Part shown: piece after piece, positions 12,261 through 24,700 of the stretch | How positions within the stretch are numbered: the stretch's first letter is position 1 | Layout: each line of letters opens with the position of its first letter | Source: Varroa destructor | Taxonomy: Eukaryota; Arthropoda; Arachnida; Mesostigmata; Varroidae | DNA length: 64,000 nt | Reading direction: 5' to 3' | Assembly: GCF_002443255.2 (NCBI RefSeq) | Contig: NW_019211456.1 | Location: 53,671,743-53,735,742 of the forward strand | The notes under the pieces: generated by a model | The model's database searches: none | The model's input: the letters and a program-made list of their open reading frames with translations, nothing else | Told to the model about the DNA's origin: nothing | Position numbers and translations under genes: made by a program

Positions 12261-12734
12261 TGACGAGTATGTATTGTATCGGGCCCTTTGAAACTCAATG
12301 AATGAACTGAGGTGTTCCAATGCGATGAGTCGACGGAAAATAACAGAAACTTGATTTCATGCTAAAAAGGTCGCTTTAGTTTGAAAAAGCGCGTATATAA
12401 AATCGGGAACGCGGTACAGATGAATAATAATAATGTCCGCGCCAAGTAATAAAATTTCATACTTTGAATTTGAATACGTATATAGTTCTAGACGCATAGA
12501 GTAAAGATCAAATGAAAGAAATTCTAGACGTGTTGGTCGTTCGAGTTGTTTAGTAGATGAAAGAGGTTCTGCATTCTGTGAGGTGGGCCAGTAACAACAT
12601 TGTATGAACGTCGCCCCTATAATGATGACGATCATGCTGGCCAACAGTAGTAATACATTCTGCTACCATGGATAGCAGTGTAGTAAACGTGCATGTCTTA
12701 ATATTGAGGCCCATACTTCGGCTGACGCATCTTA

Positions 12735-12882
12735 CAGTTTTTCGCCCGGTATCGCCGTTATGCATGTCATCAGACGGCTGGCTCCCAACACGGAATAAAC
12801 CGTGCATCAATAGCCGGGTTCAAACCTAAACCATAACGTGTTCCTAGTATTAGTAGGTACTTAACCCACTAGGCTATCATGC
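12735..12882 (-). mobile_element. tRNA-derived SINE, copy D (clear A and B boxes)
   Basis: The best head region of the family. On the minus strand TAGCCTAGTGGG (12866-12877) matches a pol III A-box, and GGTTTGAACCC (12816-12826) matches a B-box at tRNA-like spacing. The shared body GGGAGCCAGCCGTCTGATG and the CGGCGAT tail follow. This shows a tRNA origin of the SINE head. Confidence 0.75.
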
Positions 12883-12889
12883 AACCTGA

Positions 12890-14395
12890 ACAGAGCGCGT
12901 ATAGTCGTGTGACTACTGAGATCTCACTCTTGACAAAGTGGATGTAATGTACTTGTGAATTGTGGTATAAAAGAATTAAGCAACACTGAATATATTGCGA
13001 CTTATTGAATTAACTTTTGCGGGTTATTGATTAACTATTCACATCCTTGGTGATTATTTGATACTATCAAACACCAAGCTAGCGACTGCATTGTAAACTG
13101 AGAGTAGAATAGATATTGTCAATTTAAAGGCACTCAGCTACACATAATTTGAATACAAAACTAATAAGCGACCTCAGTCTACTCGAGGATTAGACTATAC
13201 TAAACTATTTTCACAAATACTGTAGAAAAGGTAACGTAAGGTAGTTATGTAGTTATTTCATGCCTATAGCGCTTAATGCTTGGGACACAAAAAACATCCT
13301 TATATTTTATCTAATCCTAAATTATCGATGATGTTCAAGAACTTGCTTAATAAGCAAGTTTACGTTCTGGGTAAGTTCATAGTTATCGCAAAGTCACAAC
13401 ATCGCGATGATGCAAAGAAGAGAGTATCCGGAATATACTTTAGTAATAATAATATGAGAAATATCCTTGTATTGAACAAACGTATTATTTTTGCATTAGT
13501 TTACGTATGGATAATGTAGGTTGGTCCAAGTATTGCGTATGAATTTAAGCGCATCCATTATATTCATGTGGCTCTGTTATGATTACTTGATATCCTAGTC
13601 AGAGGTGGCAGGAGAAAGGTAAAAAAAAAACAGGGCTGATCAATCAATTCGGAGAGCAACAATTAGAGAAGAAAATATTATACTCATATGGCGTGAAATG
13701 AAGCTCTATCCTAATGCCCTTGGAATGAAAAGTCAAAGCAGATTTCTGTGAGTATTTGTATACTTTCGTTAGCCCGGTGGAGACCCAGGAGATTCGATGC
13801 GCTACACATAAATAACGATATTAGCCAAGTGTCCTTTCGGGAACCACCTGCATAACTCAATCCGTTTTAAGCTAATTTAACCAATCATTTCCCGAATACA
13901 GTTTTCTAGATCGACAATTTTTTTGCGAATATTTTACACACTTTGTCCTTTTCATAGCTTCAAGGAAAACATGGAGAAGGTTAATGCAATTAATCGATAT
14001 TATCTCCACACAACAAGATCGGCTGACCCAAATCTTCATATATTTGAGTAACCAGTAAAAATTAAAATAGTTCTATTCAAATATACCAGAAAATGAAATG
14101 TCTCATTCTAGATACTAGCCATAGACACCATAGATTTGACGACGAGTTACTCTGAAAATTACGAAAACTATGCTTATTTCGACTGCAACACTTCCATTAC
14201 GTATTATCACTATGAGATATATGAAAAGCGATTGACGTTTAGAATTTGAAGCATTTTTAAATCGACTCCTCGAGAATCATCGTACCGGGATTATACAAAC
14301 CATAAAACATCTTACCAGTACATTAACAACGACAATAACGAAAAGGGTCTGTTATATACGGATATAACGACAGAATGTCAAGACTCTCACATGAC
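12890..14395. other. gene-free stretch
   Basis: Nothing supportable seen. Its far end may hold decayed 5' parts of the Gypsy element that becomes readable from about 14.4 kb. Confidence 0.4.
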
Positions 14396-15149
14396 TCTGT
14401 AAATGAGTTTGCTTTCAAGCATTGGTAGGTCAGATACGAAGACCTGATGATCAAAGATTGTGCTGTCTTAACGAAAGAAGAAACTGGGAAACGACTAAAG
14501 CGTTTTGTATGGTACGAGGTCAGAACTCGTATTTTTTAGACGGAAATGCGAACGCGACGTTTTCGACGCTACACAGTCCCGTAAAACAGTACTTTAAGTT
14601 GGAAGACATGTCACAAATCACTCAGAGTTAATACATCTTCCAAGTTAGAAGAGACAGAGATACGATTACAACCCAGGAATATTCTACAGAAAACTTAACA
14701 CATATCAACAAAACTTTTTAATCTTACGTGCAGCCAGCATGAAAAAGTTCGATTGCTTGGGATAATTAGTGACAAACGTTTAGAGTATTGCTGGATATAA
14801 AATGTACGAAAACTATGATCGAGAATATACGAAGATTCATATGGGTAAATATAATGGTAGTTGAAAATGACAGCCCTTAGACAGAAAATGACAGGTAAAA
14901 TCTGCTTGATAATCTATTTTTTCTTCAAAATTTTTTCTTCCGATTTGGACCAACGCATTAAGGTTCGTGTCCGAATGGAACCAAACACAAATAGGATAAG
15001 TTTAGTGTCATATTCTCTCTAAACTAAAAAGGTAATGGGAATGATGACATAAGACTGACAGTTTGTCATAAATGTCCCTCAGGCTGCTTGGGTAGTAACG
15101 AAAATTCAGAAGTAAACCGGTGAAATATGGATCCACCGATCTGAATTAC

Positions 15150-15600
15150 ATACAAGAAGATCTACCCACAAGCAACACCGGACGATATCTTTACTACATT
15201 CAATGGCGAAAATAATTTTCGACAATAGACTTTGCAGACTCACATTTACAAATGATGAACAAATGATCAATTACTGAATATAAACACTTCCAAAAATTTG
15301 TATCGGTACGCTAGGCTCTTGTTTGGAGTAAAAGTGGCCCCAGCTCTTCTCTAAAAGATACAAAGCATAGTGAAGCGTGGATTAGGTAGTGAAGCCTATT
15401 CAAACCTTAAAGTTACTGGTTTTACTATTTGGGATATCCCAATAAATGAAAGACGTCAGATTCAACGTCCAACGTTCCTCCAAAGTTAAACGTCGATCAG
15501 CCACGTAGGTTTCATTACCATACTAGAAAACCGTAGAGCAGATCTGAAGAAGGCCGAAACTATCGTACACATGTCTCCGCCTAAAAATGTAAGCTACCAT
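15150..15600 (+). pseudogene. Gypsy reverse transcriptase fragment
   Basis: Recognisable pieces are PDDIFTTFNG (about 15177-15207), then AYLQMM-like residues, then YRYARLLFGVKVAPA at 15301-15345, which matches the conserved Y-R-x-x-R-L-x-F-G-V-x-x-A-P-A motif of Gypsy RTs without a break. The YLDD-type catalytic box is eroded. Downstream KAETIVHMSPPKNVS (about 15550-15595) matches the connection segment before RNase H. Stops and frameshifts interrupt every part. Confidence 0.88.
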
Positions 15601-15754
15601 TTAGCGTGTGTAAATAAAGTACGAGAAATACGTATATCTGTTAATGGTAAACTCCTTAAAAAGTGATGCAGAGCATGATTGGTCAGAAGATCGCTAGAGA
15701 TCTCTGAACAATCGGATGTGCTACTCAGTACAATCTCTCACTACCAACTATAAT

Positions 15755-15985
15755 TGCAAGTGATGCCACTTAATATTGTATTGACGCCGTAATCTCGCAT
15801 TGATACCCAAATGGCCCAGGGAAAGTCCTACATCGCGCTAATCGGTAAATCGCAACTAGGAGCAAGTTAAACGAAAAATCCTACCACTGATCTTCGGCTG
15901 TCAGAGATATTGTAAACTCATTCGCAAGAGAAGTTTGTTTTACACGCGGACCATAGTACCCGGCTAACTATATTCAGTCAGTGAT
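15755..15985 (+). pseudogene. Gypsy RNase H fragment
   Basis: Begins with ASDAT-like residues corresponding to the T-D-A-S catalytic motif, then AVISHxYPNG, then FVLHADHSTRLTIFSQ (15936-15983), which corresponds to the F-x-L-x-T-D-H-x-P-L motif. Several in-frame stops are present. Confidence 0.88.
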
Positions 15986-16329
15986 AAAAATTCATACGTA
16001 CGGTTAACAAAGAAGACGGTTCCATTATAATATCACTCTGATACGCAATATACAAAACTGATAAAATTCGGCAATGTTGACGCCTTCTCATGACCTAGTA
16101 GAAATTAGCATATTTGTAAGGGAGCCGATGATGAAATTACTGAGCGGATTGAAAAAGATCTTGACAGTTCACTTCTAAAATATTATTGTCTACTATTGTC
16201 TGAGAACACTAATGGATCTGAACACATAAATGGCTGAAAACTTATAATAACGATCTACTGTTCTGTCTTTATAACCGGCGTGATTTGCTATATATAAAGA
16301 AGAAAATTCCTTTTTTATAGACACCTCAT

Positions 16330-16425
16330 TTGTCACCAGGACAAGTTTCAGCACTCATTGGAACTACGATATACAAGGTCAAAGTAGAAAACGAAAAACG
16401 GAAGCGACATGCTGATCTGACTGAA
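16330..16425 (+). pseudogene. Gypsy integrase C-terminal remnant
   Basis: TPHLSPGQVSALIG resembles the T-P-H-S-x-T-G-x-x-P-A-x-L-x-x-G motif near the end of Gypsy integrases. Then YKVKVENEKRKRHADLT resembles the closing Y-x-V-x-x-x-x-x-x-W-K-R-H-x-D-Q-L. It sits directly after the RNase H tether, so the integrase core was deleted. Confidence 0.65.
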
Positions 16426-16444
16426 GGTAAAAGTTAAACTATTC

Positions 16445-19400
16445 TTGAATATGACTTTAGAAACACCGAAAACATATCAATCATTGTGTATGACGCCGCC
16501 TAAACATGCATCGAATAGGCAGCAAGACTGCGTCGCACATCACTTATTTCAAAATGAGCTGCTTGGTAGGTCGAATTGATTCGCAAGACGCCGCGTTGAA
16601 GTCGTTAGATTGGAGTGCACACTGCTCCATATAGCCGCAATGTTGTGAGTACTTGGTACGGCTCAGGGTTTTCGTGGCTTCAGTCTATGTGCAAATGAGT
16701 CAACTTTTCTTAGTTTTTTGAGCAGCCGCTTCAGTATCAATGGAAAATGTCGTATTTGTGCGATATTTGTGGACTACTATCGTAGTTTACTTCCTTTGCG
16801 ATAGCAAGTTTTTACAAAAACCAAACCCTGTTTTAAGTTAAAGCGTGCACGCAAACGCTGATGCGTTAAGTTCTCGACAGTCTGGTAGACCTCCTCTGTT
16901 TCAGACACAAAGGAGAACAACTGGACTCGGATTTTTAGCTTACTTTATACATGTTTACACGTAGCTAAATATGGTCGGACAAGCTGAATTCGATCCCTTA
17001 CTCATTCGCCTACTCAAAATGTATGCCTGTAGTTGAATAAAACGGGAACCGATGCCACTGAAACGTATATCGTCAACGGCGAATTCTATTTCAGAAAAAT
17101 GGTTTCACACTTACCTGAAAGCCTCTTTGGCTTCGCGTTTTTCAATAAGATATAATTACGCCTTAAGACAGGCGCTAGGTTTGCGCACAAATTTCGGGGT
17201 TATGATACTCCCCTTTTGGGTTTATAATTTTGCAAAGGCGTATTATTTTTTATCTTCATCGGCGTTTCGAACACAATTAAAGGGTGCTGATTCGTTAATC
17301 CCATTCTCATTATGGGCGTATCACTAAATGTGGTTTCTAACCTATATGCAACCTCTAACGCAGAGCCAGGTGCTTTCCTATATAAGGGACAGCAAATACT
17401 AATAATAGAAAATTAAGGGCATGCAGCATGAACTGTTAGATAAATAAAAGAGTAAGCAGATGAGTTATTATTTCGAATTTAAAACAAAAGTAACTTTTTT
17501 TAGTGATGTAGCATGCTATAATACGAATATTGGGCTTGAAAATTGGTAATACCAAAAGGTTGGCCAAATTGAAGAAATTAATCAACATGAGATTTTTCTG
17601 ACTGCAGTAGTTATTGTACGAGTAGTACCTCTTTGACGAGTTTGGACCCTTGTTGCGGAAGAACCATAATTATTATCCCAGATCGTTGTGTGACAAGAAA
17701 TAAGACAAAAGGATAGTGTTTTATTAAGGAAACAAAGAAGTTGTCCCGAAAAGCTAAATATTTTTAATCAGAATAAAGAGTAAATAACGCCCGAGGTACG
17801 TAAAAATAGTTATGTTAACAAATGGACTTCCGAACAACTTTGTGCGTGGCACAAATCCTCGTCAAATTACCGCGTTATTAGATTCTAGCGATTACGTTGA
17901 GGCTTCTAATAATATATATATAGACCTATGTCGGGGACCGCTATGTCTTATATAAAGCGACGTATATTACTGTTTTCGAAATGGTTATCACGAACTTAAG
18001 TAGATGGCAGATCTCAACCAGTGCTCCATGAGTGCGTATTTCCAAAATTAAAGATGATAATATTTATTTAAAGGTACATATCTATGTCATTAATTCAAAT
18101 GGTAATGTTAGGGGCGATGTTTCCAGTCTGAGGGTTTAGCACATGTACGAAATAGCATTAATCCCATGACTGTTTTTTTGATTAACACCTTTTAAAAGGG
18201 AAGTGCTGAAGTAGTACTGTAGCAGTACATATGGGAATATAAAATGGGGGAATTTATTTTTAGGTAACTGACTGCCCAATGTAAAGGGGCGTGTGGGTGA
18301 AGGTATCACAATAAATAAGACCAAATGCCCTTGTGACATAGAAATACATACTAGGAACCTTACATTCTCGAGCATGTAAAGCTGATCATTACTGAAAGGA
18401 TGGCAAGATCCGTAGCTATACCTTTGTTGTTGGGTCTTTCAACACAATGAGGACGTCGAACACAATGACACAAACACGTAACTCAGCTGATCAAAACACT
18501 TCCAAGGACCGTAATAGCAGCATAAAACAGCTGAAAGGCGTCTATGATGACGGCACACCTGAAGATGCGCCTCTAAGTAAACAAGCAAGGAAGATGCAGA
18601 CAGTTAACAGAAAAAAATGTATTTTGAGACTATGGTATCGCCCTTCACATATAATTGAAAATCCATCTGCATTAAATGGATTCATCATTGCACGTGAATG
18701 TGGGTGACATGCGTGCGTGCGACAAGCTCATCGAAGTCAGATTTTATAGATATCTTTGAATCAAAATTTAAATATGCTAAACTAGCAGGTATTCATCAAT
18801 GGGTTCTATCCATGTTAATGAATGTGGAACAACACGTAACAGTGATTAAGTATCAGTATTGATTCAGAAGAGAAAACGATCAGAACATTGTTTGGATTTA
18901 CGTAGCATCTGCATTTCCTTATTCTCCGCAGTGCTAATCTGTTGTCTAATTCCTGTGGACTGTGTCACACCCATATGTTAATTTTCAACTATTAAAGGGC
19001 TTACGCTGTTGCATGTGGAATGATGAGCACCACTGAAATGTCCAGCCAATGTTTATATTTTGTTTAGACTTGCGATGGGCAAAGGACGTCCACAAAACTA
19101 CTACAACAAGTGACTTTTTTAGAGAACAGCACACGATTATCGAAGGTTAGCTCAGGCTCCAATGAATTAATTTTAAAATACTGTGCTTGTTAAAAAACAG
19201 TTTCAAAAAGCTCTGTAAGCATTGCAACGAACTTTCTCGTAAGTACTTTCCATCATAATTCAACATTGATAAAGCAAATTTCTTGCGTTTCAGGTCCGCA
19301 CATCAATTAGAGATTAAAGAAAGAGTAAACAAGATAAAAAAACTGATACCATAAGTCTCATGCGAAGCCAATAGAGAAACTTCTGCTTAATTAAAATAAA

Positions 19401-19600
19401 TATATTAATAAAAAGGATATAGCAGACGGGTTTAGGCCAGTTTTTAAATAACTCTAAATCTGAAGGTATCAGGCACAAGAAACTTTAGACTTTCTGCTCC
19501 GTGGATCGTCTTATGTATATATTCGATTTTCTGATCCGGAAGTTGTATTGAAGGTGCTTTTGATGAAGTTTCCTTAAGTGTAAAAAACCTTATCGTTTTT
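16445..19600. other. gene-free stretch
   Basis: No supported gene. A 91-codon plus frame at 17052-17327 and an 86-codon frame at 18447-18707 are within chance expectation. A CAG|GTAAGTG donor-like sequence on the minus strand near 17115-17124 has no convincing exon upstream of it. Confidence 0.4.
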
Positions 19601-19629
19601 GTATGAAATGTTTTTTTGTTTGAGTCGCC

Positions 19630-20855
19630 AAGGAAAGTTTCCGGAAGATTTTAAAGTACGCCGGGTAATGTCCCTAAATAAAGATAAGTGTAATCATTCT
19701 AACCCAAGAACTTATCAATCCACAGTTTTCACAACATTCACAATAAAACTTTTCAAAAGGAATAAAGGAATTTAGCCTTCTTGCGGACACACTGTACAAA
19801 TTCCATAAATCCTGGTAAACTAAGGTATTTATCAGTAACATAACGGGGTTCTTTCGTCAAAGAAGCCCAGGGTTGTAATAAAAGCGTTTTTCTCGACGTG
19901 TGCAAAGTTTTTGATACGTTGCAATGTAGTATACTGTTGATAATACTTTCTTACCTTGGAGCCGACAACAGTTCTCATTTATCCAATAGAACTATGCAAC
20001 AAGTAGGAAACGTCCTTTTTGATAAATCTACGCTGCATGCAGGCGTTTCTCAAGGTCTTGTGCCAAGCTTTTACTCATTACTTTGTACCTTCTTCTCTCT
20101 ATATGATCTAATTTACCGAATACTGAATCCCCCTATTGCACGGCAGTTAATAAATAGTCCAAAGGGAGCTAGCAAAGCATTTTCTTCAGTTCATCTAACA
20201 TTAAATAAATTTAAAGTCAGACTAGTTGTTTGCCAGTTAACTCACATAAATGCTGCCATTGAGAACAGCGAACTTGTTTTGGAATCTACCGTTAGTTCTC
20301 TCATTATCGACACTTAGTTTGGGTCTTCCACTAAAAAAAAATTAAATCGACATAGTTTGTTGCTCAATATATGCGTAAAGCAAGAGTGGCGGTTTCATGC
20401 CTGACCGTCTTCCTAATGCTTGTGTTTCTTTATCTGGCTTTAAGGGTGCCTTTTTGATAATACTGTATTGTAACCATTACAGAAAATCATTAAAAAGCTC
20501 TAAATCGTTAAAAATAATGTTGTTAAAGCTACGTTCGGCTATCATTGATCAAGCTCAGTTTTGAAGCCTCCGTCCTGGCATAAAATTCTCAGCATACATA
20601 GTCTATTAAATTTCCAGTAGTCACGAGCGTTTTCAAACGTTCGTTTGGGAAGCTGCCGCTTTATATTATAATTGATTAGGCTTCCAACCGTACACGCGAT
20701 AGAAACCCTACAGATAAAACATGAATAGACGTATAACTGTCTATGCTCAACACGGCCTAAAATAAGCAGCTACAATGGCATGGCACAATCTTCCATTACC
20801 CTAGAAATCTAGCAGAATTTGAAACTAAGGTCAAGGACCATTATTTAAAACTGAT
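19630..20855 (+). mobile_element. non-LTR retrotransposon relic, CR1/Jockey-like ORF2
   Basis: Decayed reverse transcriptase of a LINE. In order: GKFPEDFK followed by a VxSLNKDK stretch (finger region, about 19631-19690); VFLDxxKAFDT-like residues read as FFLDVCKVFDTLQCSILL (about 19890-19940); HLSNRTMQQVGNVLFDKSTL then HAGVSQGLVPS (about 19975-20065), matching the S-N-R-T-Q and G-V-P-Q-G-S motifs. Next come a thumb region and the Y-C-N box near 20470. Last is a C-terminal block near 20780-20850 matching the W-N-S-L-P ... F-K-x-K-L-K-x-x-Y pattern. The FADD catalytic box is lost. A 139-codon open frame at 19898-20317 covers the best-preserved part. The 5' ORF1 and endonuclease were not recognised. 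Confidence 0.85.
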
Positions 20856-21766
20856 TATTTAACTAAGTCTGTAAACCAAAGATACTTAGGAAGGGAAGAT
20901 TACAACAAATAGAGCGTTTATTTTTAAATAAAAATGTCACAAGCCCATATATGTTGAGTAACCTGAAAATAGGTTACGTTTTTTTGGGAAGAGCGAGAAA
21001 CGGAAATGGCGGAGCCTAAATAGAGCTGAAGCTATAGACAAATACAGACAATGTGCTTCTCAGGAACGCTAGAAAAGGGAGGTTAGTGTTATCAGGCTAT
21101 AGGCTTCTAATCGGTTTGTAGCCACTGTGGTTGAGATCTGCGATACATTGTTATGGCTACACCATTGTCTGTGTTATAATTGGTTTGTTTAAACTCTTTA
21201 AGTCGGTAATTTCTTTTTGAGCAAAAAACTTACCTAGTGTCATCGTAGCGTTGCAAAGAGCTATCGCACATTCCGGCATCAACCTATGCGACTAAACCAA
21301 TATGAAATGGGCTCAGTGAGTATAAATTGGTGGGAAAACGCATGGGCTTCTAAAGGCTTTAAGTACTACTAAGGGAAGTTATGACCTGGCGCAATCAGTT
21401 ACATCAAAACAAGTCAACGTGGATTTACGGTTAGATATTACGAGAAATTATATTTATTGTTAGAAAAAGAGCAGCTCCATCTTATCTCATCTCTAAATTT
21501 CTTACTTCTTTCTTTCCTTTGTTACCTCTGATCCTGCGATAAGTTCTTCGTCATGTAGTTTCATGTTACAAGCCTTTTTATTAAAACATTTACAAGTTTA
21601 TTTGATTTTTTGCGAACCTATGATTGTCCTGAAATTGCTATAGGTACGGTTTGAATGTTTTAAATCCATATATTTAAAAAATAAAAAAAATATTGTAAAA
21701 CCTAAAACAAAACACACAATCTGGCATCACTGTACTATACTTCCATATGAATCGGATGCATTTATT

Positions 21767-21799
21767 ATTATAAAAGAAGCTCAGTGCTTCTTTTATTAT
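21767..21799. repeat. short inverted repeat (hairpin)
   Basis: A 14-base arm at 21767-21780 pairs with 21786-21799 across a 5-base loop, with one mismatch. It could be a small foldback. No transcription signal was seen. Confidence 0.6.
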
Positions 21800-24700
21800 G
21801 AATTGTGGCCTGCGCCATGCCCACTAATAAGGATGTTTGAAGACACCAAGAATATGCTCTAGTACCGTAAGGCTGTTTCAGAAAAGTCCTGAGTCTTGAG
21901 CTATGAATCTTTTAAAAGCTTTTAGGTAGTAACAGCTAAAATGCAAGCCATACGTCGGATGTGCACGCTTGTCTATATATTACTTTTCCATTGCAAATCT
22001 TTAGAGAAAAGCTGAGTATCTACTTTGATTTTATTGCGCCGTGCAGAAGATTAGAGCTTTTTCTTTCAGTTGTAAGGAAAAACACATAAACCCAGGGCTT
22101 ACGAATGCTCAACAGAAGGGTACCAAATGTAAAGGTTATAACTACTTGGCCATAGAGAAATGACATTCAAGTTTGGATTTCGACGATAATTACGAAGACG
22201 GTTTAGGAGAGGTTTTTCTTTAAGGACAGCGAACTGAGTGAAGAGGCCCTTCACTCTCTTCTAAACGTGTTATGTAAACCGACCGGGATAAAATAGTTTT
22301 GATAAAATAACACATAACGAAACAAAAACGTGGTGCAAAGCTGAGTTGAAAAATTTGTTTTGTAGTTTGTTAATATATTCAACACCATGTCCCGTAATGG
22401 CTGTGTTGTCTGTGGCGTAATGAAGACCAATCCTCTAAGGAAGCAAATGAAGAAACTGCTTTCTTCATTACTTCGTGCTATTAAAGACTCTACGGTCGAG
22501 AGAATGGTTCTTGTATAAAGGATTGAAAAGAATGCGCAGCAGTATCTAAGAACTTTTGTCAAAATCACGTTTATCGTTTTGGAGCTAAATATATCTATTT
22601 GACCAACAAAGCGCGTTCAAAAAGGGTACAGGAAGTATATGACAATGTACAACAAGATCACAACTCTTCAGGATCATAATGGTTCGAATTTGAGTGTTAA
22701 GTGATTTAAAACAAGAAAAGATAGCCCGAAAGTACGTTTGTTAATGGATTGTTTCAAAGGATACCTACCTTAACGAAGGCATCCGTAATGAATCACAGAA
22801 TCAATTTATTGTGCAAATAATTAAGGAAGGTAACGAAAAGCCAAACGAGTAGTAAGCAATACAGGGTGTCGTACACAAATTAGGACGAACTTTAATAAGC
22901 TGTTTCTTCTAGTGAACACGTTATTTTCCGTACCAAAAGAAAAGCAATCCTTTTTAGAAAAAAAACTAACAACGTCTTCAAAACGAAAAATAATGCGTCA
23001 TTTTCATAGTTTCAGTAAAGATTATTAAGTTTCTTTCAACATAATTAAAAATTTATTTTTTATTGGAAATCGGCTTTGTATGTTATTGTGGAGTTTCTAA
23101 AAAATATGAGTAAAATTTTCATGTTGATATAGAGTACACATTTAAAAGGATAAAAATATTATCAAAATGGTTCAAAAAAACTATCTTGGATGCAGAAAGT
23201 AACGGCCATTTTGGCGAGAAAAGTATCAATTAGCAATTAAATCATCCATATTAGCTTTAATGATCAACTATTTTGAGACCTTTTAAATCCTTTTGCGCCT
23301 TTCAAATTTGGTTGTATTAAGCCCTAGTACTTTTGAAAATTTTGGCCAGCTATAAATCCGAAATGTAATTCTACTGGGATTTTTCGTATGTAGCGTATTT
23401 GAGTGATAACCCCAGTTTAAGGTGTTTACACTTAACAATATCGCGTGACAGATGATTTTAAAAAGTTATTTACGTATTGAGAAAATATTCATCAAATGAC
23501 TAGTGAGTGGCCTATGTCTCGAATTGGTTATCTTGAACAAGCGTGATCGCTAGGAATGGCACTTTAGGCACATCGTTGGTATATTTGTTTCGTTTACTTA
23601 CAATCTTAGATTTAACTGTTCTGGAAACTCTGGCTCCAATAAGCGTAATCATATTCATTGTTCAAACGTAACGTAAAACAGCGTGAACTTTATGTGTTTC
23701 CCGATGCTTACAGCTTTTGTATTTCTCATTCAGAATTCTACAGTTACGCCGAAATAAATCGGGTCTGCAATGTCATTGCCCTAAATGTGCAGAATTCGTT
23801 CAACAACTTTGAAAAAAAATGCGTGAGAACGTGAGGAACAACACGATACCGAGACATAAATATTTTTATTTGGCCCTGAACAGTATAAAACATCAATTGT
23901 AGTTAACACAATTGGACTTTCATGAATTATCTATTGGTTTATCACATTATTATTAGTTAAATTGTACTAATCATGTACACGAAATAGTTTTAACGGCAAC
24001 ATATAGATGGTATTTGGATTTAATCTATTGTTTCGATACACTGAAAGTAAAGGTGCCAGTATTTTCGCTGCAAGCACTTGTATTTGGTCTACGTTTTTTG
24101 TGTTTTGAGTAACCATAATTGTTATTTTAGTAATTCGTCATTTAATATATCACCTATTTCCTAACTTCCCATTGACTCACCTAGTTTGAAATCCGTTATG
24201 TCTCTAAATTTCTCACTTTCGTGTGTTACTGCTTGTGTGCTTCAAATTAGTTTACCCGTAATTTGGTAATCGAGTGGTTATTTTTATATGTCTCTTATTT
24301 ATTGCAAGCTTAAGTGCTATATGCTTGCGCTTACTTGTGTATGGCGGTTATAATTGCTCCTTTAGTTATGTTTTACTAATTCAAAAATGATATGTTCTAA
24401 TCTAATCCAAATTATTTGCAAAAATAATAATTATACTGTTTGCAAATAGCCGCTCGATATATTATATCTTTATAATTCTTTAAGAGGGTGTGGAGATTAC
24501 AACCTTATGTATTGTCTTTATGCGTCTGCCAAAAACGATAATGTATAAGAAAAAACAAAGATCTATCTATCATTGTACCTTTTTTCTAATTCTTTGTACG
24601 GGATAATATGCATTGTAATCACTCAGAAAAACCTTACGAGGATTTCTTTTAAAGTCATATGGATATAGGTGTCCATGAACGGTCAGTTTGTTTCATTTTT

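Larger units (their letters stand above)
14930..16440 (+). mobile_element. Ty3/Gypsy LTR retrotransposon relic (RT, RNase H, integrase tail)
   Basis: Translating piecewise with many stops and frameshifts recovers the canonical pol order: reverse transcriptase, connection, RNase H, then the very C-terminus of integrase. Most of integrase (zinc finger and DDE core) is missing between about 16140 and 16340. A gag-like stretch may occur near 14400-14640, but that is weak. No LTRs were recognised on either side. The element is long dead and cannot encode working enzymes. Confidence 0.9.

Noticed and set aside
17110..17130. CAG|GTAAGTG donor on the minus strand
   Set aside because: The only open upstream frame is 29 codons with no acceptor or ATG.
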